Assembly: GCA_031269405.1 (NCBI GenBank)
Contig: JAISZE010000161.1
Span: 1 to 21,560 of the forward strand
DNA from: Treponema sp.
Lineage (GTDB): Bacteria > Spirochaetota > Spirochaetia > Treponematales > Breznakiellaceae
DNA: 21,560 nt
Direction: 5' to 3'
Shown here one piece after another: positions 8,064-15,566 of this stretch. The notes below the pieces were generated by a model. That model made no database searches, was not told the origin of the DNA, and saw nothing but the letters and a program-made list of their open reading frames with translations. A program made the translations under genes and the position numbers. Within the stretch, counting starts at the first letter, position 1; each line of letters starts with the position of its first letter.

Positions 8064-9665
8064 CTACTGCGTTTTACCCATGTACCGGTCGTACTGGGCC
8101 TGTCTGATGGCGATAGCCCGGTCTATCCCCAGGCTCTTTATCTGGCTGATGTACTGATCGAACTGGGAAAGGTTCTTCCTGCCGGTAATGAAATCCAGGA
8201 TGTATTCATCCCGCAGGGTGTTGATGTCGGCCATGATGGACCTCAGTGCGTTGGTCTCTTCGTCTGTGGCCATAATGACCGGGAAGGGCGGTATGTAGTA
8301 CTGGGAAGCCCTCCTGCCTGCGGCGACCTCGTCAGGATAGATAAGGAAGCGCTGTTCGATCATTTCAGGTTTAAGGACCCGGGGGAAGGCGCCGGTATTC
8401 ATGCCGTGGATTTCCATGCCCAGGCCAGAACCGCGCTCGTGTTTAAGGACCGTGTCGTTCAACTGGGGCTTACCGTCAACATAATCGAACGTAAGGCCCT
8501 CGATGCCGAAGTTCGCCATGAGTATCTGGCCTTCTTCGGAAGCGTACATATAGTCAAGCCATTTGATGGCCGTCACCGGGTCCTTGCAGTCCCTGGTAAT
8601 GGCGAAATAGGTTGCTTCAGTAGGGGTTTCCCTGATGAGGAAACGGTCGCCCCTGGGTCCCAGGGGGGGGGGGGTATTCTCCCAATGGGCGCCGGGGAAG
8701 TTTTGCTGCATGCGCTGGTTCCACTGGGGATGTATCATAGAAAAATTACCCCCGCTGGCGCCCACGATGTCGCCGATAACCTTGGCAGTGTATTGTTCGG
8801 AATTCTGGGTGGCGAATTCAGGATCGATGAGCCCTTCGGTCCACCATTTGTTTATTTCCGTAAGGTAGTCCTTAAGGCGCGGATCTATCCAGTCGTAAAC
8901 AACCTTGCCCGAAGCGTCGGCGTACCAGCCTTCCTGGGAATAGAGGTGGAGGCCCCAGGCCGTGGCAAACCAGTGAATCCCTGAACCGGAAATGGAAGTG
9001 GTCTTGGCCTGGCTTAGAGGTATTTCGTCGGCCTTTCCGTTCCCGTTGGGGTCCTGAGTCTTGAAGGTCTTGAGCATGGCGTTCCAGTCATTGACGGTCT
9101 CAGGCTCTTTGAGGCCCAGTTTTGCGAGCCAGTCCTTGCGTATGCTGAAGGAAGGGAAGTTGACGTTTGAACGGGCGTCTACAATGGCGGCAAGAACGTA
9201 AATTTTGCCGTCCGGCGCGGTAAGGGTTCTGCGTACTTCGGGGCGTTTTTCAAAAAGCGCGGTGATGTTTGGCCCGTTCTGATCGATAAGGTCGTTCAGC
9301 GGGATGATAAGGCCGTTGACTGCGAACTGCAAAGGGTTCCCTGAAGGGAGACGCACGATATCGGGCAGGTTCACGCCCGCCGCAAGGCGCACGCTGATAA
9401 CGCTGTTGTAGTCCGCCGATGGGGCAAGCTCGAATTCAATCTCCACCCCGGTGCGCTTTTCCAACTCCGCCCATACGGGCAGCTTGTTTTTGTAGCTGTA
9501 GTTAGGGTCCGTGTTTTCCGTAGTGGCGAAGACCAGTTTTTTTAAGGTCCCGGCGGTATTTGCCGCGGCGGTTCCCGTCCCGGCGTCTTTGGGCTTACAG
9601 CCCGCGAAGAAAACCGCCGCCGCCAAAATGATCAGCAACAGTTTTACCTTTGTAAATTCTTTCAT
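8064..9665 (-). CDS. Extracellular solute-binding lipoprotein (family 1, LplA-like)
   Basis: Lipid-anchored sugar-binding protein that delivers substrate to the two permeases. It has 533 residues. The N-terminus shows a lysine-rich start, a hydrophobic core and a lipobox (FFAGC) with C23 as the lipidated residue. A DPNGNGKADEIP stretch (205-216) resembles the Ca-binding loop of this binding-protein branch. GAGGAG gives a good ribosome site before the ATG. The gene is separated from sulfatase 2 by 70 nt that contain an inverted repeat, so its expression may be set separately from upstream genes. Odd feature: codons 331-335 contain 12 consecutive C on the coding strand (G run at 8663-8674), encoding Thr-Pro-Pro-Pro-Leu. 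The frame is intact at this length, but a one-base slip would truncate the protein. Confidence 0.94.
   Translation of the reverse strand: MKEFTKVKLLLIILAAAVFFAGCKPKDAGTGTAAANTAGTLKKLVFATTENTDPNYSYKNKLPVWAELEKRTGVEIEFELAPSADYNSVISVRLAAGVNLPDIVRLPSGNPLQFAVNGLIIPLNDLIDQNGPNITALFEKRPEVRRTLTAPDGKIYVLAAIVDARSNVNFPSFSIRKDWLAKLGLKEPETVNDWNAMLKTFKTQDPNGNGKADEIPLSQAKTTSISGSGIHWFATAWGLHLYSQEGWYADASGKVVYDWIDPRLKDYLTEINKWWTEGLIDPEFATQNSEQYTAKVIGDIVGASGGNFSMIHPQWNQRMQQNFPGAHWENTPPPLGPRGDRFLIRETPTEATYFAITRDCKDPVTAIKWLDYMYASEEGQILMANFGIEGLTFDYVDGKPQLNDTVLKHERGSGLGMEIHGMNTGAFPRVLKPEMIEQRFLIYPDEVAAGRRASQYYIPPFPVIMATDEETNALRSIMADINTLRDEYILDFITGRKNLSQFDQYISQIKSLGIDRAIAIRQAQYDRYMGKTQ
8663..8674 (-). repeat. 12-base homopolymer (poly-C in the coding strand) inside the solute-binding gene
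   Basis: Twelve G on the plus strand, the longest homopolymer noticed in the window. It lies at codons 331-335 of the 533-codon gene. Runs of this length are prone to slipped-strand mispairing and are used by several bacteria, including treponemes, for phase variation. It is also a place where sequencing or assembly length errors are likely. Confidence 0.95.
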
Positions 9666-9696
9666 GATTACTCCTCTTGTTGAAAGATTTATTTAT

Positions 9697-9729
9697 AGCG
9701 TTTTTCACATATAAAAATTAGAAAACGCT
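9697..9729 (-). promoter_or_regulatory. Inverted repeat in the sulfatase 2 / solute-binding intergenic gap
   Basis: AGCGTTTT (9697-9704) and AAAACGCT (9722-9729) form a perfect 8-bp inverted repeat around a 17-nt AT-rich centre, upstream of the binding-protein ATG at 9665. As RNA it could be a stem-loop that protects the downstream transporter mRNA. As DNA it could be an operator; AAAACGCT resembles half-sites of LacI-family regulators. A TATAAA on the minus strand (9692-9697) abuts it and could serve as an internal -10. Function inferred. Confidence 0.4.
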
Positions 9730-9735
9730 TGTTAC

Positions 9736-11118
9736 CTAAATTTTTCTGCCCTCCAATAACTGAGGGGCAAGCCATTCACTTGCGAAGGGATCGCCGTGGG
9801 CCTTTAGGTCCCCGTAAAGCAGAGCGCGGAAGTCTTTGACTTTTTCCCCGTAAGAAGGGGCATAAATCAGATTACGACATTCACCGGGATCGTTTTCCGC
9901 ATCATAAAATTCATCAATATCTGTGAGATTCCACACGTACTTGTACCGGCCGTCGGTGATCATCCGGGTATTAAAAAACCCGAACTGCTGGCCGTTGGAA
10001 GAAGATGTTATGTAGGAACGGGACTTTTCCTCCGAAAGGGGCATCCCCCCCCCAAAGGGGAGAGGGACCCCATGAGTGCCAGGCAGCGCCGGAAGCCCCA
10101 TGAGACTGCAAATACTGAGGGGCAGGTCCAGGCAGTTTGAAACCAGGGCGTTTGAAACATGAGGATTGAAATGGGAACCGCTTAACACCAGCGGAACCCG
10201 CACAATATCGTCATACATGGAATTATGCTTGTCGAACATGCGGTGATTCCCACACATGTCGCCGTGATCCGATGTAAGGACAATAAGGGTCTCCTCAAGA
10301 GCGCCTGCTTCCTCAAGGGCCCGTATGATAATCCCGATGGCGTCATCCAGTTGGGACACCACCCCGCAGTAGCGGGCTACCTGGCCGGCCATCTCGGACC
10401 AGCTTGTGTTTTCAAGGCCCCAGTTCAAGGTTTGTTGTTTATGGGTATAGGGTTTGTTTTCTTTTTGGTCGTCATAACCCGGCCAGGGCGGGATATCCCC
10501 TGGCTGGTACATCTGCGAAAAAGGGGCGCTGGGCCTGCAGGGGAGATGGGGCGTCCCGAAATCGGCCCATAAAAAAAAGCCCTGCCCCTTTTCGCTGCGG
10601 ATAAATTCCGTGGCTTTCCGGGCGTAAAAATGGGTGTCCGTACCGGCCAGGGGCAGGGGGCTCTCGCAGCCCATCCAGCCGCCTTCGTAACGGGGTTCAG
10701 GAAAGTGTTCCTTTTGGTACGCTGCGTATTCCGCCTTCCCATGGTACACGGAAAATCCGAAGTCCCCAGGTTTTGAACCCTTTGCGACGTCCCATTTACC
10801 GATAAAACAGCCGGTACGGCCGCTCTCAGCCAGACGTTCTGTAAAAGTGGCTTCAGGTTTGAAGTCCGGGGTGTGAAAAAAACCGTGGTTCCAGAAGGAC
10901 CCGAAAGAATCGGGGTGCCTTCCGCACAAAAGAGACTGCCTTGCAGGGGCGCATACCGGCAGGGGGGTATAAGCCCTGGAGTATGCGATGCCCCTGGAGG
11001 CAAGCCGGTCAATACAAGGCGTTTTCGCCATGCCCCGGCGGTTTAATGCGTAACCCGGGGCATCGTGGCGAAGTTGATCCGCAAGCAGAAAAACCAGATT
11101 CCTGTACTGGCCGGCCAT
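9736..11118 (-). CDS. Sulfatase (formylglycine-type), cytoplasmic
   Basis: A 460-residue member of the alkaline phosphatase/sulfatase superfamily that probably hydrolyses a sulfate ester on an imported sugar. Visible active-site elements: LADQLRHD with metal-ligand region D14/Q15; the formylglycine signature C56-A-P-A-R60, followed by QSLLCGR; GKWD with K108; PHLP with H191; TSDHGD with D284, H285 and D287; and K298. The Cys requires maturation by an anaerobic or aerobic formylglycine-generating enzyme, which is not in this window. There is no signal peptide, so the protein should act in the cytoplasm after ABC import. The ribosome site AAGGAA overlaps the upstream Gfo/Idh stop (9-nt gap). 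A 9-base G run (10035-10043) encodes the Gly triplet of FGGGMP. Confidence 0.9.
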   Translation of the reverse strand: MAGQYRNLVFLLADQLRHDAPGYALNRRGMAKTPCIDRLASRGIAYSRAYTPLPVCAPARQSLLCGRHPDSFGSFWNHGFFHTPDFKPEATFTERLAESGRTGCFIGKWDVAKGSKPGDFGFSVYHGKAEYAAYQKEHFPEPRYEGGWMGCESPLPLAGTDTHFYARKATEFIRSEKGQGFFLWADFGTPHLPCRPSAPFSQMYQPGDIPPWPGYDDQKENKPYTHKQQTLNWGLENTSWSEMAGQVARYCGVVSQLDDAIGIIIRALEEAGALEETLIVLTSDHGDMCGNHRMFDKHNSMYDDIVRVPLVLSGSHFNPHVSNALVSNCLDLPLSICSLMGLPALPGTHGVPLPFGGGMPLSEEKSRSYITSSSNGQQFGFFNTRMITDGRYKYVWNLTDIDEFYDAENDPGECRNLIYAPSYGEKVKDFRALLYGDLKAHGDPFASEWLAPQLLEGRKI

Positions 11119-11127
11119 AATAGTTCC

Positions 11128-12231
11128 TTACCAGACGTACTTGACATCGCCATGGAGGGGCGGAAGCGCTTCGGGGATGACCAGGGCGCCGCCTTCCTCG
11201 TAAGACCGCATAGCGGCGAAGGTATAGCTCAACGTTGCCAGGGCGTCGCGGCCCGATGCGCGGACATGCTCCAGCGGGACCTTGTTGGTCAGATCTTCAA
11301 GCCAGGCATGGATGCGGGATGGGAACGTAGCGCCGAAATCGGTGATCCCTGTGTCGTACACTTCGGGTTTGGGGCTTGCCATACCGGGGTTTTCCACCTT
11401 GTCAATGTCCCAGTAATGAAGTTTTTCCACTGCGTTTTCGATACAGAACGTGCCTTTAGTACCTGCGTGTTCGTAACTCCACCAGCCGCCAAGACCGAAC
11501 ATAGCATCCCCCCGCTGGGAGAGGAGGTAGCCGATGCCGCCGTTGGCAAAACGGACGTGGATGCCGTTGATAGAAAGCATGGGGTCATTGGCGGTGCGGC
11601 GCACCCCGGGACGGTCCATAAAGGCCTGGACTTGCATAATATCGCCGCAGAAATGGCGCATCACCGAGAAGGGATGGGCGCAGAAGGCCTTGACGTGGGA
11701 GTAAGGGGTCTGCCACCTGGGGGTGCCGGGACCGCCGTATTTTTTCTCGCTGCCGTTGAAACCTACCTTGTGGATACAGTAGACCAATTCGCCGATCTTC
11801 TTGTCCTTAATAAGCTCGTCAGCCCGTTCGGCGGTCTTGGTAAAGTAATGGTTGAGGTTACAGCCAAGGTAGAGTTTTTTCTGCGCAGCGAAGCGCACCA
11901 GTTCCTGGGCGTCCCGAAGATCCGCGCAGATAGGTTTTTCTACCAGCACGTTTTTCCCGGCTTCCAGAGCCTGCATGGCAGGCTCAAAGTGCATGGACCC
12001 GTTGTCGTACCCTGAAGTAGTCACACTGACGGCTTCAATCTCCGGGTGCGCGGCGAACATATCCTTAATGGATTTGTACCAGGGTACGCCAACGGCGCCG
12101 CCCAGTTTTTGCGCCTTTTCAGGAACAATGTCGCACACAGCAATAAGCTGGGCGAGGCCGTCGTTTTTGTAACAGTTGGCATGGGTGGTCCCGATGCCGC
12201 CGCATCCGATAATAGCAACTTTCAAACTCAT
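11128..12231 (-). CDS. Gfo/Idh/MocA family oxidoreductase
   Basis: NAD(P)-dependent sugar dehydrogenase, 367 residues. Rossmann motif GCGGIG at 9-14, acidic residue D34 at the end of the second strand (favouring NAD), EKP motif at 98-100, and a C-terminal substrate domain with a His-containing HPFSVMRHF helix. GGAGG precedes the ATG. It is clearly paralogous to the other minus-strand Gfo/Idh gene at 13134-14144: both share EPxxQALxAG before EKPI, the SINxxxF strand and the Y-x-H-x-KA segment. Two related dehydrogenases in one operon may act on different positions, or one may oxidise and the other re-reduce a sugar. It lies 33 nt downstream of the AraC gene. Confidence 0.92.
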   Translation of the reverse strand: MSLKVAIIGCGGIGTTHANCYKNDGLAQLIAVCDIVPEKAQKLGGAVGVPWYKSIKDMFAAHPEIEAVSVTTSGYDNGSMHFEPAMQALEAGKNVLVEKPICADLRDAQELVRFAAQKKLYLGCNLNHYFTKTAERADELIKDKKIGELVYCIHKVGFNGSEKKYGGPGTPRWQTPYSHVKAFCAHPFSVMRHFCGDIMQVQAFMDRPGVRRTANDPMLSINGIHVRFANGGIGYLLSQRGDAMFGLGGWWSYEHAGTKGTFCIENAVEKLHYWDIDKVENPGMASPKPEVYDTGITDFGATFPSRIHAWLEDLTNKVPLEHVRASGRDALATLSYTFAAMRSYEEGGALVIPEALPPLHGDVKYVW

Positions 12232-12264
12232 TTGTTTTTCCTCCGAAAAAAATTTAGATTCTGA

Positions 12265-13137
12265 TTATAATACCGGCGCCGAACTGGCGGCGGTTTTAAC
12301 CTGGTGTTTGAATTCCCTGGGGGTCATTTTAAACAGGACTTTGAATTCCCGTGAAAAATAATTGATGCTCCTGAACCCCGATTCCGCATAAACTTTCGAT
12401 ACCGGCTGCTGCTTGCGCAACAATTCCAGGGCCCTGGCGAAACGCCTCCGTCTCAGGTATTCCGTAGGGGTAATCCCCATGATTTGCCGGAACTGCCGGG
12501 TCAGATGATCCGGCCCTATGCCCAGTTCCAGGGCCAGCCCCCTGACTGTTAGATCTTCGTTGAAGTGTTCTTCGATACGTTCCACCACCTTGAGCGTATA
12601 GCCCAGATAAGGATTTTTACTGCTCTGCCTTGGAAGCCTGGTGTGCGTTACCCTGGACAGGATGACCATCGTGTTGGTAAGGAGGGCCTTGCTCCGCAGT
12701 TCCCAGCCTACCTGTTTCTGTTCCCGCTCCCTTCTGAGGGATTCGATGATGCGCTTCATTTCTTCCCGGTCCTGGAGATCCAGATGGCCTACAAGGGGGG
12801 CCTGCATCGTTCCGTTGAAAAAACCGTCCATCCCCGGAAGGGCTTTGATCTCCTCTATTACGCCCGAGAACAGTTCCGGCATGAACAGGATATTCACGAT
12901 AGGAATGTTCCGTTTACACCAGTAATGGTGCTCCATACCGGGACTTATAGCTAAAAGATCCCCTCCCATAAGGAGTTCCGCAGTATCGCCGGAAAAATGC
13001 AGGCAAAAACCTTCCTCGACATACACAAATTCAAAAAATTCATGGCTATGCCCGTTAAGGGTACCCTGGAGGAGTTCCCGGATGTGGATGGGACACCCGG
13101 AATCATCCCCCAGTGAAGCCCAGGAGATGCGTTTCAC
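12265..13137 (-). CDS. AraC family transcriptional regulator with N-terminal cupin
   Basis: A 290-residue DNA-binding regulator that probably senses the sugar handled by this operon. The N-terminal sensing domain has a cupin-like GHSHEFFEFVYVEEG strand pair (29-43). The C-terminal AraC domain has two helix-turn-helix units: about 196-215 (LTVRGLALELGIGPDHLTRQF) and 245-266 (PVSKVYAESGFRSINYFSREF). The start is GTG at 13137 and its GTGA overlaps the stop of the upstream Gfo/Idh gene by 4 nt, implying translational coupling. The regulator sits in the middle of the operon it likely controls, so activation would be autoregulated. Confidence 0.92.
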   Translation of the reverse strand: MKRISWASLGDDSGCPIHIRELLQGTLNGHSHEFFEFVYVEEGFCLHFSGDTAELLMGGDLLAISPGMEHHYWCKRNIPIVNILFMPELFSGVIEEIKALPGMDGFFNGTMQAPLVGHLDLQDREEMKRIIESLRREREQKQVGWELRSKALLTNTMVILSRVTHTRLPRQSSKNPYLGYTLKVVERIEEHFNEDLTVRGLALELGIGPDHLTRQFRQIMGITPTEYLRRRRFARALELLRKQQPVSKVYAESGFRSINYFSREFKVLFKMTPREFKHQVKTAASSAPVL

Positions 13138-14144
13138 TCCTCTACCTCGTCTACGGACACGACATTTCCGCCTTTTTTAAGGGAAGCTATAGCCGCGTGG
13201 ATGATCCGCTGAGCTGCGAGGCCGGCTTCGCCGGAACCGTCAATGTCTTCAGGCTTATCGCCCCTGGCGACTTGTTCCACGAAACAGCCGATACGGTCCC
13301 TGAAAGTATCGTCGAAACTTTCAACCCCCCCGAAAACCGGGTTGGTGTACTGCCGCTTTTCAGGGTTTCCTGCAGGGTACAGAGTCGTTTCGCGCCACAT
13401 GTCCTCAAACACCAGGCGTCCTTTGCGTCCCGCCACTTCGCAGCGTTCCATTGGGTGCCCCCGGGCAATGTCGTAACTCGATGTAAGATGCCCCACAGCG
13501 CCGCACTTGAACTTCATGTTTATTGAGGCTGTGGAATAGATATTCCTGCCCGAAGCCGTCATGGCGAAACAAGCGACTTCCTCCACGTCTCCCATGAAGT
13601 AGCGCATAATATCTACGCTATGGGGGTTCAGGGCCTTGAGGTGGTAGTAAGGGGATTCCAGGGCCTCGGACCTTCCGATCCACAGGGCCATATTACAGAA
13701 AAGGAGCTCGCCGATAAGGTCCGCGTCCTGCCAGCCTTTGGCGACCCTAGCCGCCGGGGTGAACCGGTGGTTCAGGTCGATGCCGTAGCAAACTCCCATT
13801 TCTTTGGCAGTTTTGACCATTTCGGCGCCGTGGACAATGCTGTTGGAAATGGGTTTTTCGCCCAGCACATGGCAGCCTGCCCGCAGCGCCTGAATGGTAG
13901 GTTCGTAATGATCCGAAGAGTATTCGAAACCCCCGGTGGCTACTGATACAATATCCGGCTTGATTTCCGCAAGCATGACCTTCGCATCAGTGTACCACTT
14001 CACGCCATGACGTTTCCCGCTTTCCTCTGCGATAGCAGGGACCCTGTCGCAGACTGCGGCAAGCTCACAGTCCTTCCGTTCCTGGTAAACCTTCGCGTGA
14101 AGGTTCCCGATATGGCCCATGCCGATAACGCATATTTTGAGCAT
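13134..14144 (-). CDS. Gfo/Idh/MocA family oxidoreductase
   Basis: NAD(P)-dependent sugar dehydrogenase, 336 residues. Rossmann GMGHIG at 8-13, D33 at the end of strand 2, EKP at 96-98 (GEKPIS), and a DLNHRFTP segment followed by the C-terminal beta-sheet domain with LKALNPHSVDIMRYF as the likely substrate-site helix. Its ATG stands one base after the sulfatase 1 stop and its stop overlaps the AraC start by 4 nt, so it is translated within a tight gene block. It is a paralogue of the gene at 11128-12231, not a recent duplicate: identity is confined to motifs. Confidence 0.92.
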   Translation of the reverse strand: MLKICVIGMGHIGNLHAKVYQERKDCELAAVCDRVPAIAEESGKRHGVKWYTDAKVMLAEIKPDIVSVATGGFEYSSDHYEPTIQALRAGCHVLGEKPISNSIVHGAEMVKTAKEMGVCYGIDLNHRFTPAARVAKGWQDADLIGELLFCNMALWIGRSEALESPYYHLKALNPHSVDIMRYFMGDVEEVACFAMTASGRNIYSTASINMKFKCGAVGHLTSSYDIARGHPMERCEVAGRKGRLVFEDMWRETTLYPAGNPEKRQYTNPVFGGVESFDDTFRDRIGCFVEQVARGDKPEDIDGSGEAGLAAQRIIHAAIASLKKGGNVVSVDEVEE

Positions 14145-14145
14145 G

Positions 14146-15546
14146 TTATTTCTGGACTTTCTTCAACGATGCCTGGAGTTTTTGGGCGGCCTTGGTGTCG
14201 CCGATGTGCATGGTGTTGTATGCCTCATCGGAACTCTCGAAGGGGCCCCGGTCTTCAAAACCGTGCCAGTGGACATTGGTGGCAATAGGCGCTGTACGTC
14301 CGGTTTCCTTTTCCCGCTTCTTGATCCACTTGTCCATGCGATCTGAAAGGGTTTTGACCAGTTCAGGTTCTTTCGGGGCGATGTTGTTGTTTTCTCCGGG
14401 ATCTTTGATGAGATCGTAGAGTTCCACAGGTTCCCTGTAGTGGAAGTCCGGTTCCAGGGCTCTGATGAGCTTATACTGAGGGGTGCGCCAGCCGTGCTTG
14501 CGTTCCCAGGTACACTCGGTGATGTAGAATTCAGGCTCCTGTTTGAGTTCCCCCCCGGTCATGCGCGGGAAGAGGCTCCTGCCGTCCATGGGGATGGCCT
14601 TCCTGTTGATGCCCATGATGTCCAGCACCGTAGGAAGCACATCTTTGAGGGTAACGATGTCGTTGAACCTGGTCCCTGCGGGGATCCTGCCGGGGTAGAT
14701 AAAGGCCAGGGGAACCGAGAGGGTGCATTCGTACAGGCCGTGGTGATCGTACCAGCACTCGTGTTCGTTCAGGGTTTCGCCGTGGTCGGACGTAAAAACC
14801 ACCAGGGTTTCTTCGGCAATGCCCAGATCCTGGAGTTCCTTGATGAGCACCGCGATACAGGCGTCCATATAGGCGACTTCGCCGTCGTACTGGGCGTTGA
14901 TGTATTCGGCGTCGGTACATCCGGGCGGAAACCAAGAGTAGAAGTAATCGCGGAAGGGCTTGAAGGCATAGGTTCTTTCTAAGGACTTGTTCTTTTTATC
15001 AAATTCATCGCCTGAGTAGAAAATGCGTTCGTAAGGTCCAGGGGGAAGATAGGGCGAATGGGGATCCATGTGCCGCAGGAAGAGGAGGAAAGGTTGGTCC
15101 TCGCCGGCCAGGCGCTTGAGTTCAGGGACCGTCACGGCGTTGAGGTTTTCAGCCTTATGCGACCGGCCCTCTTCCCAGGAACCCCAGCCGGAAAAGTCGA
15201 TATACTTGTCAAAGCCCCTGCTGGCGGGGTTTCCGGTAAAGCCCACGCAGGTGGTGGTATAGCCGTTTTCCCTGAGAATCTCCGGCAGGGTTTTGACTCC
15301 GGGCGCGTAGCTTCCCTTGTGGCGGAGCGCCACAATATCGGTACCGAAACAATCCTGTCCGGAAAGCATGTTGGCGTACCCCGATGTGGTGGGAATAGAA
15401 GCGCTGAAACAGGAATTCCATACAGCCCCGTTCAGAGCGTACTTGTCCAAATGGGCGGTGGTGAGCCGGGGATAACCATAGAGGCTCATCCGGTCCCGTC
15501 TGAGGCTGTCGATGCCTACAAAGAGCAAATTAGGTTTCTTTTTCAT
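14146..15546 (-). CDS. Sulfatase-superfamily hydrolase lacking the CxPxR signature
   Basis: A 466-residue alkaline phosphatase/sulfatase superfamily protein. Metal-site elements are present: GIDSLR with D13, HMDPHSPY with H163, TSDHGE with D254, H255 and E257, and the following YDHHGLYE block. At the nucleophile loop, however, it has S50-Ile-Pro-Thr-T54 then SGYANMLSG, not C/S-x-P-x-R. The Arg that positions formylglycine is therefore absent and the nucleophile would be Ser or Thr. It could be a sulfatase variant, a phosphodiesterase/phosphatase, or a transferase-like enzyme. There is no signal peptide, so it is cytoplasmic. AGGAG precedes the ATG; the gene is second in the operon, 20 nt after the isomerase-like gene. 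Confidence 0.88.
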   Translation of the reverse strand: MKKKPNLLFVGIDSLRRDRMSLYGYPRLTTAHLDKYALNGAVWNSCFSASIPTTSGYANMLSGQDCFGTDIVALRHKGSYAPGVKTLPEILRENGYTTTCVGFTGNPASRGFDKYIDFSGWGSWEEGRSHKAENLNAVTVPELKRLAGEDQPFLLFLRHMDPHSPYLPPGPYERIFYSGDEFDKKNKSLERTYAFKPFRDYFYSWFPPGCTDAEYINAQYDGEVAYMDACIAVLIKELQDLGIAEETLVVFTSDHGETLNEHECWYDHHGLYECTLSVPLAFIYPGRIPAGTRFNDIVTLKDVLPTVLDIMGINRKAIPMDGRSLFPRMTGGELKQEPEFYITECTWERKHGWRTPQYKLIRALEPDFHYREPVELYDLIKDPGENNNIAPKEPELVKTLSDRMDKWIKKREKETGRTAPIATNVHWHGFEDRGPFESSDEAYNTMHIGDTKAAQKLQASLKKVQK

Positions 15547-15566
15547 CTGATTCTCCTTTTTGGGAC

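Noticed and set aside
11065..12015. A 316-codon plus-strand frame opposite the Gfo/Idh gene at 11128-12231
   Set aside because: Antisense shadow; no ribosome site, no family resemblance, and the minus frame has clear Rossmann and EKP motifs.
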